NCBI GenBank assembly: GCA_015490395.1
Contig: WFXX01000300.1
Coordinates: 1 to 6,531 of the forward strand
Reading direction: 5' to 3'
Length of the DNA stretch: 6,531 nt
Source: Gammaproteobacteria bacterium
GTDB lineage: Bacteria; Pseudomonadota; Gammaproteobacteria; DRLM01
Shown piece by piece: positions 1 through 6,172 of this stretch. The notes under the pieces were generated by a model that ran no database searches, was not told the origin of the DNA, and worked only from the letters and a program-made list of their open reading frames with translations. The position numbers and the translations under genes are program-made. Within the stretch, counting starts at the first letter, position 1; every line of letters begins with the position of its first letter.

Positions 1-635
1 CCCTGGAACGGCTGCCCGAGAGGGCCCGCCACCAGGCCACGGGGGGGGAGGGCCTAGCCACCTGGCTGGGGCGCTATTTCGGTCCCCTGCCCCGGGACGC
101 GGGGCCGGTGCAGGACGCTTGGGCGCCCCAAGTGGAGTTCCGCCTGCCCCGGCTCCGCTACGAGGGAGGGGCCAGCTTAGCTGCGGTGCTGGATTGGCTG
201 CTGGCGCGCCGGCCGCCTATGGAGGAGGCGGCCCGCCGGCTGGGGCTGGAGCCAGGCTCGGAGGCGGAGAGGGCCTTCCTACGAGCCTACGCCGCCACCG
301 AGCTGGCCCTCCAGGGTTGGCTAGCAGAGTTGCGCGGGCGGCCGCAGGAGGCCCAACGCCTCCTGCGGTTGGCCTATCAGGCCAATCCTCGGGACCGTTG
401 GGTGGCTCTGTGGCTGGCCGACCGCATGCTTGCCTCTCTGGACCAGGCCGAGGCCCTGGGTCTGGACCGGGGCCAGGCCCTGCGCCGTATCCTGCGTATC
501 CGACCCGACCACCCGGAGGTGCTCCGAGCCCTCTGGCGCCTAGCCCAGGAGAGGGGCCGGCATGAGGAGGCCCGTCGTTGGCGGGACCGCTTGGCTCGCA
601 TCAGCCCCTTGGATCGGGAGCTGCGGGCCCGCTGA
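1..635 (+). CDS. C-terminal part of a spermidine-synthase-like protein with TPR-like tail (5' truncated)
   Basis: The frame is open from base 3 to the TGA at 633-635, so about 210 residues are visible and the start lies outside the window. A GTG at 108 is an in-frame codon and not a convincing start, because coding continues upstream of it. Around bases 100-150 the protein reads VQDAWAPQVEFRLPR. This resembles the segment that closes the catalytic domain of membrane-bound or MFS-fused spermidine-synthase-like proteins (typically NTDDRP..EF..PR). That assignment is from memory of the family and is tentative. The rest is helical, rich in Leu, Ala and Arg. It holds TPR-like units, clearest in the last 40 residues (PEVLRALWRLAQERGRHEEA followed by an Ala..Pro close) and in an earlier GRPQEAQRLLRLAYQANP stretch. 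Such tails usually bind partner proteins. No membrane segment lies in the visible part. The catalytic domain cannot be checked here. Confidence 0.6.
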   Translation, partial: LERLPERARHQATGGEGLATWLGRYFGPLPRDAGPVQDAWAPQVEFRLPRLRYEGGASLAAVLDWLLARRPPMEEAARRLGLEPGSEAERAFLRAYAATELALQGWLAELRGRPQEAQRLLRLAYQANPRDRWVALWLADRMLASLDQAEALGLDRGQALRRILRIRPDHPEVLRALWRLAQERGRHEEARRWRDRLARISPLDRELRAR

Positions 636-690
636 GGGAACCGGCAGGGGTATCGGCGGCCTAAAAGAATAAGGAGCGACAGGCGTCCCA

Positions 691-711
691 AGAGGGCTGG
701 GATTGCCCTCT
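691..711. other. Small hairpin between the first gene and ccoG
   Basis: AGAGGGC at 691-697 and GCCCTCT at 705-711 form a perfect 7-base stem around a 7-base loop. It lies 56 bases after the upstream stop codon and 50 bases before the ccoG start. No T-run follows on either strand, so it is not a standard intrinsic terminator. It could be a transcript 3' end, an untranslated-leader structure, or chance in GC-rich DNA. I found no FNR box (TTGAT-N4-ATCAA) and no convincing -35/-10 pair in the surrounding 636-754 gap. Confidence 0.3.
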
Positions 712-743
712 GCTGGTTGCCGCTGTGATAAGGTGAAGAGACC

Positions 744-753
744 GGAGAGGGAG
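744..753 (+). promoter_or_regulatory. Ribosome binding site of ccoG, two alternative registers
   Basis: The purine run GGAGAGGGAG contains GGAG twice. The copy at 744-747 sits 7 bases before a GTG at 755, and the copy at 750-753 sits 7 bases before an ATG at 761, in the same frame. Both starts are therefore well placed. ATG 761 is preferred because it is the stronger start codon. The two choices differ by two residues. Confidence 0.6.
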
Positions 754-760
754 TGTGGCC

Positions 761-2131
761 ATGCTGCGCGAGGGGGTGGAGGGCTCAGCAGAGGAGCGGC
801 CCAGGTCTGGCCGGGCCGCCTTGGCGCGCATCCCCGTGCGGGTGGAGGGTCCGGCGCAGCGGGCCACAAGTCTGCGCTGGAAGCGGCGGGCGGTGCAAGT
901 GGGGACCTTGGTCCTGGCGGTGTTGATCCCGGCCTCGGGTCTCTTTCGCATCGATCCGGTGGATGGGGCCCTGGTGGTCCTGGACCGCCAGATCTGGTTC
1001 GCCGACTTCTTCTTGGTCTTTGGCTTCTGGATCGCCGCGGCCAGCGCCTTGGTGGTGACCTATTCCACCCTGGGCATGGTCTTCTGTGGCTGGTCCTGCC
1101 CCCAGAACACCCTCGCCGAGTGGGCTGACCGCATGACGCGGCGCCTGCTGGGCAAGCGCGCGGAAGTAGAGCTGGACGGGCGGCCCATGCGGGTCTCGCG
1201 GGGAAAAAACAAATGGTTCAACTGGCTGCTGCTGGGAGGGGCCTTTCTAGTGGTGTCCCTGGCGGTGGCTTTGGTGCCCCTGTTTTGGTTCTATCCGCCG
1301 GAAGCTGTTTGGTCTTTCGTCACCTTTCGGGAGGATCCGCGTCTAGCAGGCTCCCTGCACTGGATCTATGCCGTCTTCGTGCTCATCGTGCTGCTGGACG
1401 TGGCCTTCATCCGCCACTTTTGGTGTCGCTTCATGTGCATTTACCGGGTCTGGCAGCATTCCTTCAAGACCCGGGAGACCCTTCGGGTGGCTTGGGACCG
1501 CTCCGAGCCTGAGGCCTGTGCCCGTTGCGGCTATTGTGCCACCTCTTGCTTCATCGGCATCGACCCACGGCGCACGGAGGTCTTCGACAGCTGCATCAAC
1601 TGCGGCGAGTGCATCGCCGCCTGCGGTGAGATCCGCGCCCGCAAGGGCAAGGCGCCGCTGCTGCGCTTTGCCGTAGGTGCCCGTGAGGAGGAGGCCCGCG
1701 GCGCCGGGCTCTGGCGCACGGCCCTGAGCAGCCTGCGGGGGCGGATCCGGCTTACGGTGCCGCTGACCTTGCTGGGGCTCGCCCTCTTCGCGTGGGGGCT
1801 GTATACCTACGAGCCCTTCCGGCTCACCGCCTTCCGGGCCGAGCAGCAGCTGCACGGCGCCGGAGCCATCCAGGACTATCGCATCGAGGTGGCCCACAAG
1901 ATGTACCGCCCGGCGCGGGTGCGGCTGGAGGTGGAGGGCTTACCGGAGGGTAGCTATCGGTTGAGCCGCAGCGAGCTGGTCTTCGACAGCACCGGGCACC
2001 TGGATGCCGTGCTGCACGTCGATCCCAGGTTACCCCGGGGCTTATATCCGGTATTGGTCCGGGCCCGCTCCGACGATGGCTGGAGCGCCGCCTTCCGAAT
2101 TCAACACTTCGCCAAGGGAGAGGGCTCATGA
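761..2131 (+). CDS. ccoG: CcoG/FixG/RdxA-type cytochrome oxidase accessory protein (membrane polyferredoxin)
   Basis: In other bacteria CcoG is a cytoplasmic-membrane iron-sulfur protein that reduces Cu(II) to Cu(I) for insertion into cbb3-type oxidase. The 456-residue length from ATG 761 is normal for the family. Hydrophobic segments lie near residues 43-61, 82-108, 152-178, 199-217 and 330-348. The signature CGWSCPQN holds C109 and C113, and a second Cys pair (C222, C226) follows helix 4. Two ferredoxin-like motifs supply C253/C256/C259/C263 and C278/C281/C284/C288. Residues from about 360 onward form a beta-rich Ig-like C-terminal domain, as expected of FixG. Two prolines that usually follow a cluster cysteine are absent: C226 is followed by Ile and C263 by Phe. 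The next gene starts inside the stop codon (ATGA), so translation is probably coupled. A GTG at 755 is the alternative start. No cbb3 structural genes are in the window, so the client oxidase is inferred from family knowledge. Confidence 0.93.
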   Translation: MLREGVEGSAEERPRSGRAALARIPVRVEGPAQRATSLRWKRRAVQVGTLVLAVLIPASGLFRIDPVDGALVVLDRQIWFADFFLVFGFWIAAASALVVTYSTLGMVFCGWSCPQNTLAEWADRMTRRLLGKRAEVELDGRPMRVSRGKNKWFNWLLLGGAFLVVSLAVALVPLFWFYPPEAVWSFVTFREDPRLAGSLHWIYAVFVLIVLLDVAFIRHFWCRFMCIYRVWQHSFKTRETLRVAWDRSEPEACARCGYCATSCFIGIDPRRTEVFDSCINCGECIAACGEIRARKGKAPLLRFAVGAREEEARGAGLWRTALSSLRGRIRLTVPLTLLGLALFAWGLYTYEPFRLTAFRAEQQLHGAGAIQDYRIEVAHKMYRPARVRLEVEGLPEGSYRLSRSELVFDSTGHLDAVLHVDPRLPRGLYPVLVRARSDDGWSAAFRIQHFAKGEGS

Positions 2132-2589
2132 ACAAGCGCAAGCGTGGGGGAGGGGCCCAGATCCCCCTGACCGAGGTCAAGAGCGAGTGGGGCAAGCTTC
2201 CCGAGGACCATTTCGGGTATGCCTCCGATGAGGAGCGTCGCGCCAAGCGGGGGCTGGAGGATTGGGAGCTGGTGGAGTACATCCCCGAGTCCCAGAAGAA
2301 AGTGCCCAAGTGGTTCTTGGCTGTGGTGGCCGTGGTGCTCCTGGTGGCCATCGGTCTGAGCTTTCCTTTCTGGGGGGACCGGCCGGGCTATGAGCGAAGC
2401 TGGGTCAACTGGGGCTTCGCGGCGGCCATCGTCTATCTGCTGGTGGCTGGCACCTTCGTGTATTTCATGGTGAACCTCTACGGCTCCAAGCTGGGCGGTC
2501 GCCTGGACTCGGACAAGGAAGGCCGAGGCGATACCGCCGGGCGGGGGGAGGGTTCACCGGCGGGCGGGAGCGATGAGAGAGGCCGTTGA
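2128..2589 (+). CDS. Two-helix membrane protein, possibly CcoP-N-terminus-like, in the ccoG operon
   Basis: This 153-residue protein starts with the ATG that overlaps the ccoG stop (ATGA). An AAGGGAG at 2114-2120 serves as ribosome binding site 7 bases upstream. The first 58 residues are charged and presumably cytoplasmic. Membrane helices lie at about 61-82 and 95-117, and the last 35 residues are a low-complexity Gly/Asp/Arg tail. The stretch LVEYIPESQKKVPKWFL leading into helix 1 recalls the start of the cbb3 subunit CcoP, in which an acidic-Tyr segment and P-x-W-W precede the anchor helix. A downstream PGYE..W resembles the segment after that helix. There is no CXXCH motif, so it cannot bind heme c as CcoP does. 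The resemblance is from memory and weak. Position suggests a role in oxidase assembly or as a small oxidase subunit. The function is not recognised with certainty. Confidence 0.75.
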   Translation: MNKRKRGGGAQIPLTEVKSEWGKLPEDHFGYASDEERRAKRGLEDWELVEYIPESQKKVPKWFLAVVAVVLLVAIGLSFPFWGDRPGYERSWVNWGFAAAIVYLLVAGTFVYFMVNLYGSKLGGRLDSDKEGRGDTAGRGEGSPAGGSDERGR

Positions 2590-2989
2590 GCGCGGGCCCT
2601 GGATGCGGGCCGCGCTCCTGCTGCTCCTGGTTCTCGCGGCGGCGGGCTGTGGGAGGGGGCCGGAGGTCTCCTCCATCCCGCCACAGCGGTGGGAGGACTT
2701 GGTGTTGCAGCTCCAGAGCCGTCCGGACCCGCCGCGCCCGGGCATGAATGAGTTCCTGCTCATTGCCACCCACGAGGGCGGACGCCCTGGCTCGGCCTTC
2801 TTGGTGCACATCCGTCGGGCGGATGACCCGGAGGGCCGTTGGGAGCAGATGATCCAAGACGGGCGCAGTGGGGTCTACCGGAGGGCCATTCGTCTAGTGC
2901 CGGGGACCCGAGCCGTGGAGGTGCGCCTGCGGCGGCACACGGATGGGCGCGAGACAGTGGTGCGCTTCCCCCTGCCTGAGGGGGGCTGA
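2573..2989 (+). CDS. Small lipoprotein with FixH/YtkA-like domain
   Basis: The 138-residue product has a hydrophobic signal (residues 12-25) ending in LAAAGC, a lipobox with C26 as the predicted lipid-anchored cysteine. The mature part is about 112 residues. It shows the pattern of the FixH/YtkA-type beta-sandwich: a PxPGMNEFLL strand, an EGGRPGSAF turn, then GVYRRAIRLVPG and closing strands. FixH/CcoH stabilises or helps assemble cbb3 oxidase, and YtkA-like domains occur in copper-handling proteins. Location directly after ccoG and its partner fits the ccoG-ccoH gene order, but classical CcoH has a membrane anchor and this protein is a lipoprotein, so the orthology is uncertain. The ATG at 2573 overlaps the previous gene by 17 bases. 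A second in-frame ATG at 2603 gives a signal peptide of more usual length, but it has no clear Shine-Dalgarno site. The ATG at 2573 has only GGGAG 2 bases away, so the start is unresolved. Confidence 0.72.
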   Translation: MREAVERGPWMRAALLLLLVLAAAGCGRGPEVSSIPPQRWEDLVLQLQSRPDPPRPGMNEFLLIATHEGGRPGSAFLVHIRRADDPEGRWEQMIQDGRSGVYRRAIRLVPGTRAVEVRLRRHTDGRETVVRFPLPEGG

Positions 2990-2999
2990 GGGAGACCGC

Positions 3000-3539
3000 T
3001 TAGCGGCGCCCTAACCGACGCAGGAGACGGGGGCTAGCTTCCCAGCGGCGCAGCAGGAGGATGGGCTCTCCTCCTTTGCCCTCGCGGCAGCGGGGGCAGG
3101 CCAAGTGGGCCAGATACAATTCCCGGGGCATGCGTCCTTGCTCGAGCAGTTCCCGCTGCAGGGCCTGCACCGACTGACGCAAGGTGGCCATCCCCCCGTG
3201 ATGCAGCTTGGCCCGTGCCCGGAAAGGGGTGGGAAGGCGGCGCACGCGACGGGAGGGAGAGGCCGCCTCGCGCAGCAGGCGGATCAGCTCGCCCCGGAAG
3301 GGGCCCATACGGATCAGCACCAGCCCGGGCCAAGGCTCCTCCAGCTCCAGGGCCTCCAGCTCCCGCTGCTGGCGCAGGCGAAAGGCCTCGTAGCCCAAGG
3401 GCATCCAGAGGAAGGTGCGCAAGGGCTGGATGTGCACGGCTTGACCGCCGAGATCGACGTCTTGCTCGTCCCACCCCGGCCAGGCTGCCGGACAGCCACA
3501 GGGCAGGAGGCCGCCGGAGGCGGCGCGTGCCTCGCTCAT
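3000..3539 (-). CDS. Uncharacterised four-cysteine protein coupled to a CcoN-like membrane protein
   Basis: I do not recognise this 179-residue protein. It has no membrane segment or signal peptide and is rich in Arg and Leu, so it is probably soluble and cytoplasmic. It contains exactly four cysteines in two pairs: CGC (C14, C16) near the N-terminus and CPRC (C148, C151) near the C-terminus. Together these could form a zinc or other metal site. Between them are WPGWDEQDVDLGG, FLWMPLGYEAF and a helical region with KLHHGG. The ATG overlaps the stop of the upstream membrane-protein gene as ATGA, and no Shine-Dalgarno site precedes it, so it is probably translated by coupling. The two products may work together. 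Its TAA stop lies 10 bases from the stop of the convergent lipoprotein gene. Coding is supported by the coupled start and by protein composition. The overlapping frames on either strand give only Pro/Gly/Arg-rich products. Confidence 0.78.
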   Translation of the reverse strand: MSEARAASGGLLPCGCPAAWPGWDEQDVDLGGQAVHIQPLRTFLWMPLGYEAFRLRQQRELEALELEEPWPGLVLIRMGPFRGELIRLLREAASPSRRVRRLPTPFRARAKLHHGGMATLRQSVQALQRELLEQGRMPRELYLAHLACPRCREGKGGEPILLLRRWEASPRLLRRLGRR

Positions 3540-4105
3540 GAGCCAGGCGTAGGGGGCTGGGAGCTGTCCCGGCGTAGGCCACGGAAGCTTAGCAGCAGGT
3601 TGGCCAGGTACATCCAGATTCCTGCCCCCATGATCGTGGCCGCCACCGGCACCAGGGCGCTGTAGAGCCGGTGCACCTGCTCGATAGCCGGGTCATTGGC
3701 TAGCAGCAACTCCCCCTGCCAAGCTCCGAAGATCACTAGGATTAGGTAGAAGGAGGCCAGGCCCGTCACCGTGGTCCAAAAGGACAGGTCTGCCAAGCGC
3801 CGGGAGTGGATGGGGCGGCCGCCGATGACCGAGACCAAGTAATAACTGACCGCCATGGCCAAGAGGGTAACGCCGCCAATCAGGTTGATATGGGCGTGGG
3901 CCAAGGGGTCGATGAGATGGCCCGGTCCCCCGTAGGGGCTGCCGATGCTGTCCAGCCAAGCTCGGATGGGGGGCAACAGCTGCAGCACGCCATGGACGCT
4001 GCCCACCAGGAAAGAGAGGCCGGAGGCCAAGACGAACTTGAGCAGGTAACGGTGATCCCCGGGTCCTTGCTGGTTTGTCCCGCCTCTGCCTTCTCGGACG
4101 ACCAT
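3536..4105 (-). CDS. Four-helix membrane protein resembling heme-copper oxidase subunit I (CcoN-like)
   Basis: This 189-residue protein has four clear membrane helices at about residues 22-45, 70-95, 104-130 and 145-173. Helix 2 begins LAHAHINLIGG and ends YYLV. This recalls the helix of CcoN/NorB-type subunit I that carries a heme-ligating histidine and ends in a Tyr-Tyr stretch. Histidines at or in helices are H38, H70, H72 and H145, enough in principle for bis-His heme binding. A complete CcoN has about 12 helices and 450 or more residues, so this is a miniature relative or a distinct small family, not an intact catalytic subunit. The ATG at 4105 follows AAGAGG with only 3 bases between, which is close. 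The downstream gene overlaps as ATGA. A terminator-like hairpin lies upstream at 4150-4175, so transcription probably starts within about 45 bases of the gene or reads through. The assignment rests on remembered helix patterns. Heme binding is inferred. Confidence 0.8.
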   Translation of the reverse strand: MVVREGRGGTNQQGPGDHRYLLKFVLASGLSFLVGSVHGVLQLLPPIRAWLDSIGSPYGGPGHLIDPLAHAHINLIGGVTLLAMAVSYYLVSVIGGRPIHSRRLADLSFWTTVTGLASFYLILVIFGAWQGELLLANDPAIEQVHRLYSALVPVAATIMGAGIWMYLANLLLSFRGLRRDSSQPPTPGS

Positions 4106-4149
4106 GGTCCTCTTACCCCCGGGCAGAGGCTTTGGCCCCGCCCCCTCAT

Positions 4150-4175
4150 GGAAAAGCCCGGCCGAAACCGGGCTT
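4150..4175 (-). terminator. Probable intrinsic terminator after the 41-residue gene
   Basis: Read on the minus strand, AAGCCCGG and CCGGGCTT form a perfect 8-base stem around a 6-base TTTCGG loop. The last two bases of the stem and the next two make a run of four T. It lies about 56 bases after the stop of the small gene at 4232 and about 45 bases before the start of the four-helix protein gene. On the plus strand no T-run follows, so it acts, if at all, on minus-strand transcription. The T-run is short, so read-through is possible. Confidence 0.6.
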
Positions 4176-4231
4176 CTCCTGCCGGGCGGAGGGTGGCTAC
4201 AGACACACCCCCCGCCTCACGGCTCCCTGCC

Positions 4232-4357
4232 TTACCGGCGATCGTTCTGCATCTTCTTCTCGATGTTCTTCACCGCCTCCCCGGAAATCACCGAGGCCAG
4301 CCACACGGTGAGGCCGAAGAAGATGGCAATCGGGATCAAGATCTCCGGAAAGTACAT
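4232..4357 (-). CDS. 41-residue single-helix membrane protein
   Basis: This short gene runs from ATG at 4357 to TAA at 4232. The peptide begins MYFPEILIPIAIFFGLTVWL, a membrane helix covering about residues 5-24. It continues into a charged, Lys-rich amphipathic tail (GEAVKNIEKKMQNDRR). GGAGG at 4367-4371 lies 9 bases before the ATG, a strong Shine-Dalgarno site. An in-frame GTG at 4366 touches that site and is an unlikely start. The lysine-, isoleucine- and asparagine-containing peptide differs from the Pro/Gly/Arg-rich translations of non-coding frames here, which supports real coding. It lies 67 bases downstream of ggt on the same strand and is followed by a hairpin terminator. No family is recognised. 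Small single-helix proteins of this kind are often subunits or regulators of membrane complexes, and a link to the neighbouring oxidase-like proteins is only a guess from position. Confidence 0.72.
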   Translation of the reverse strand: MYFPEILIPIAIFFGLTVWLASVISGEAVKNIEKKMQNDRR

Positions 4358-4424
4358 CGCGTTCACCCTCCCCTCTGTTCCCTGCCGTCCCTTTCCCCCT
4401 CCGACGCCCGGCGGGGGATGCTGC

Positions 4425-6170
4425 CTAGGGTCGAAGCGATACTAGCCCAGTGGGGGCTGCGCGCGCAAGCCCCGCCGCCGGCACGACCCGAGCTAGACCA
4501 CCCCCGCGGGGATCGGAGGCAGCCTCGACCGTGCCCCGCGACCGGTCCCAAAGCACCGCCTGCATGTTGCCCCAGCGCCGTTCCAGCACCCGCACCCGGT
4601 GGCCCATGGTCTCCAGGGCCTGGATCAGCTCTGCGGCCAAGGCCCCGGGCTCGGCCTGGATCTCATCGGGCAGGAACTGGTGATGGAAGCGTCCCAGCCC
4701 TACCCAGGAGCGGGGGCCCCGGCCGGCGGCGAAGTCCAGGGTGGCGAGCAGGACCATGGTGATGATGCGCGAGCCGCCTGGTGTGCCCAGGATGGCCAAT
4801 CGGCGGCCGTCGTCCAGGAAGGTGGGGCTCATGCTGGAGAGCGGCCGCTTGCCGGGAGCGATGGCGTTGGCCTCCCCGCCCACCAGGCCGTAGAGGTTGG
4901 GCACCCCGGGCTTGGCGGCGAAGTCGTCCATCTCGTTGTTGAGCAGCACCCCGGTGCCAGGAGGGACGAAGCCCGAGCCGAAGGGGAAGTTGATGCTGAG
5001 GGTGGCCGCTACCCGGTTCCCCTCGGCGTCCAGGATGGAGAAGTGGGTCGTGTGGCCGCCTGCTCGCCTGCCGTCCGCTCCGGGCAGCAGGGCGCTGGGG
5101 GTGGCCCGGTCGAGACGGATTCCCGCCCGCAGCCCCGCGGCATAGTCCCGGCTGAGCAGCCGGGCCACGGGGACGTTCACGTGGTCCGGGTCTCCCAGGT
5201 GCACCGCGCGGTCCCGGTAGGCTCGGCGCATGGCCTCCACCAGGAGGTGCACCCGGGTGGCCGGCTGTAGCCGCTCCAGGGGATAGCCCTCCAGGATGTG
5301 GAGCATCTCTAGCAGGACGATCCCCCCGGAGGAGGGCAGGGAGGCGCTGGTGATGCGAATCCCCCGGTAGGTGCCCCGCACGGGCTCGCGCTCCACCACC
5401 CGGTAGGCGGCCAGGTCCTCCCGGGTCCAGATGCCACCCGCGGCCCGGACCCCGTCTACCAGGGCCTCGGCCACGGCCCCCCCGTAGAAGCCCTCTCGCC
5501 CCCGCCGGGCCAGGGCCTCCAGGACGGCGGCCAGCTCCGGCTGGCGCAGCCGCCAGCCCTCGGGGGGCACCTCCCCCTCCTGCAGGAAGATCCGGGCGGC
5601 CTCGGGGGAGGCCCGCAGGGCCTCCAGACGGAAACGGGCCAGGGCTCGGTACCGGGCGTCCACCGGGAAGCCCTCCCGGGCCAGGGCGATGGCCGGGGCC
5701 AGGGAACGGGCCAGGGGCAGGCGCCCGTAGCCCTCGGCCAGATGGGCCAGGGCGGCGGGCAGCCCCGGCACGGCCGCGGCCAGCGGCCCGTCCACCGAGG
5801 CCCCGGGGACGACCGCTCCCTGGGCGTCCAGGTACAGGTCCCGCCGGGCGGCCAGGGGCGCCCGCTCCCGGGCGTCCAGCATCAGCTCCCGCCCGTCGGC
5901 GGCCCGGTGCAGCAGGAAGAAGCCCCCTCCCCCCAGGCCGGAGCCGTAGGGCTCCACCACCGCGAGGGCCGCGGCGGCGGCCACCGCCGCATCGAAGGCG
6001 TTGCCCCCGGCAGCCAGCACCTCCAGGGCGGCCTCGGTGGCCAGGGGATGGGCGGTGGCCACCGCCGCCGCCGGAGGACGCTCCCCGGGTAAGGCGCCGC
6101 ACGGCACGGGGAGCAGCAGGGCCAGGAGCAGCAGCATCCTGAGGTGCCGTACTGGGAGGGTCCCGGCCAT
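4425..6170 (-). CDS. ggt: Gamma-glutamyltransferase (glutathione hydrolase) proenzyme
   Basis: GGT is a periplasmic enzyme that hydrolyses glutathione and other gamma-glutamyl compounds or transfers the gamma-glutamyl group to amino acids or peptides. The 581 residues match the family length. A signal peptide (about residues 1-26) is followed by the large-subunit region with GGNAFDAAVAA, SGLGGGGFFLLH and DARERAP, where R101 aligns with the substrate-carboxylate arginine of E. coli GGT. The self-cleavage site lies in GGHTTHFSILD, making T374 the expected nucleophile and new N-terminus of a 208-residue small subunit. Also present are N394, NNEMDDF (E413, D416), PLSSMSP (S445, S446) and the GTPGGSR oxyanion loop. 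The segment from residue 421 with VPNLYGLVGG is the lid loop typical of E. coli-type enzymes. E413 replaces the Gln of E. coli and matches the Glu of the mammalian enzyme. GGAGG lies 6 bases before the ATG. The gene starts 2 bases after the coaD stop, so the two are probably cotranscribed. Confidence 0.97.
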   Translation of the reverse strand: MAGTLPVRHLRMLLLLALLLPVPCGALPGERPPAAAVATAHPLATEAALEVLAAGGNAFDAAVAAAAALAVVEPYGSGLGGGGFFLLHRAADGRELMLDARERAPLAARRDLYLDAQGAVVPGASVDGPLAAAVPGLPAALAHLAEGYGRLPLARSLAPAIALAREGFPVDARYRALARFRLEALRASPEAARIFLQEGEVPPEGWRLRQPELAAVLEALARRGREGFYGGAVAEALVDGVRAAGGIWTREDLAAYRVVEREPVRGTYRGIRITSASLPSSGGIVLLEMLHILEGYPLERLQPATRVHLLVEAMRRAYRDRAVHLGDPDHVNVPVARLLSRDYAAGLRAGIRLDRATPSALLPGADGRRAGGHTTHFSILDAEGNRVAATLSINFPFGSGFVPPGTGVLLNNEMDDFAAKPGVPNLYGLVGGEANAIAPGKRPLSSMSPTFLDDGRRLAILGTPGGSRIITMVLLATLDFAAGRGPRSWVGLGRFHHQFLPDEIQAEPGALAAELIQALETMGHRVRVLERRWGNMQAVLWDRSRGTVEAASDPRGGGLARVVPAAGLARAAPTGLVSLRP

Positions 6171-6172
6171 CT

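Noticed and set aside
691..711. Hairpin as an intrinsic terminator of the first gene
   Set aside because: There is no T-run after the stem on either strand, so it is listed only as a hairpin.
1343..1897. Minus-strand open frame of 184 codons inside ccoG
   Set aside because: Antisense shadow of ccoG, whose frame carries all the iron-sulfur motifs.
3105..3665. Plus-strand open frame of 186 codons antisense to the four-cysteine gene
   Set aside because: No recognisable motif or ribosome binding site, and it conflicts with the ATGA-coupled minus-strand pair.
4150..4175. Hairpin as a regulatory site or bidirectional terminator
   Set aside because: A T-run follows only on the minus strand, so a minus-strand terminator is the simplest reading.
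3806..4762. Plus-strand open frame of 318 codons across the CcoN-like gene, the small gene and the end of ggt
   Set aside because: It runs antisense through three better supported genes and its translation is Pro/Gly/Arg-rich low complexity. Long open frames on the opposite strand are expected at this GC content.
4663..6102. Long minus-strand open frame of 479 codons overlapping ggt
   Set aside because: It is a frame-shifted shadow of ggt. The product is almost entirely Gly, Pro, Arg and Ala with no motifs, while the ggt frame has complete catalytic signatures.
6093..6104. Lipobox at Cys24 of gamma-glutamyltransferase
   Set aside because: The residue before the Cys is Pro (PVPC), which does not fit signal peptidase II. 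A standard Sec signal is more likely.
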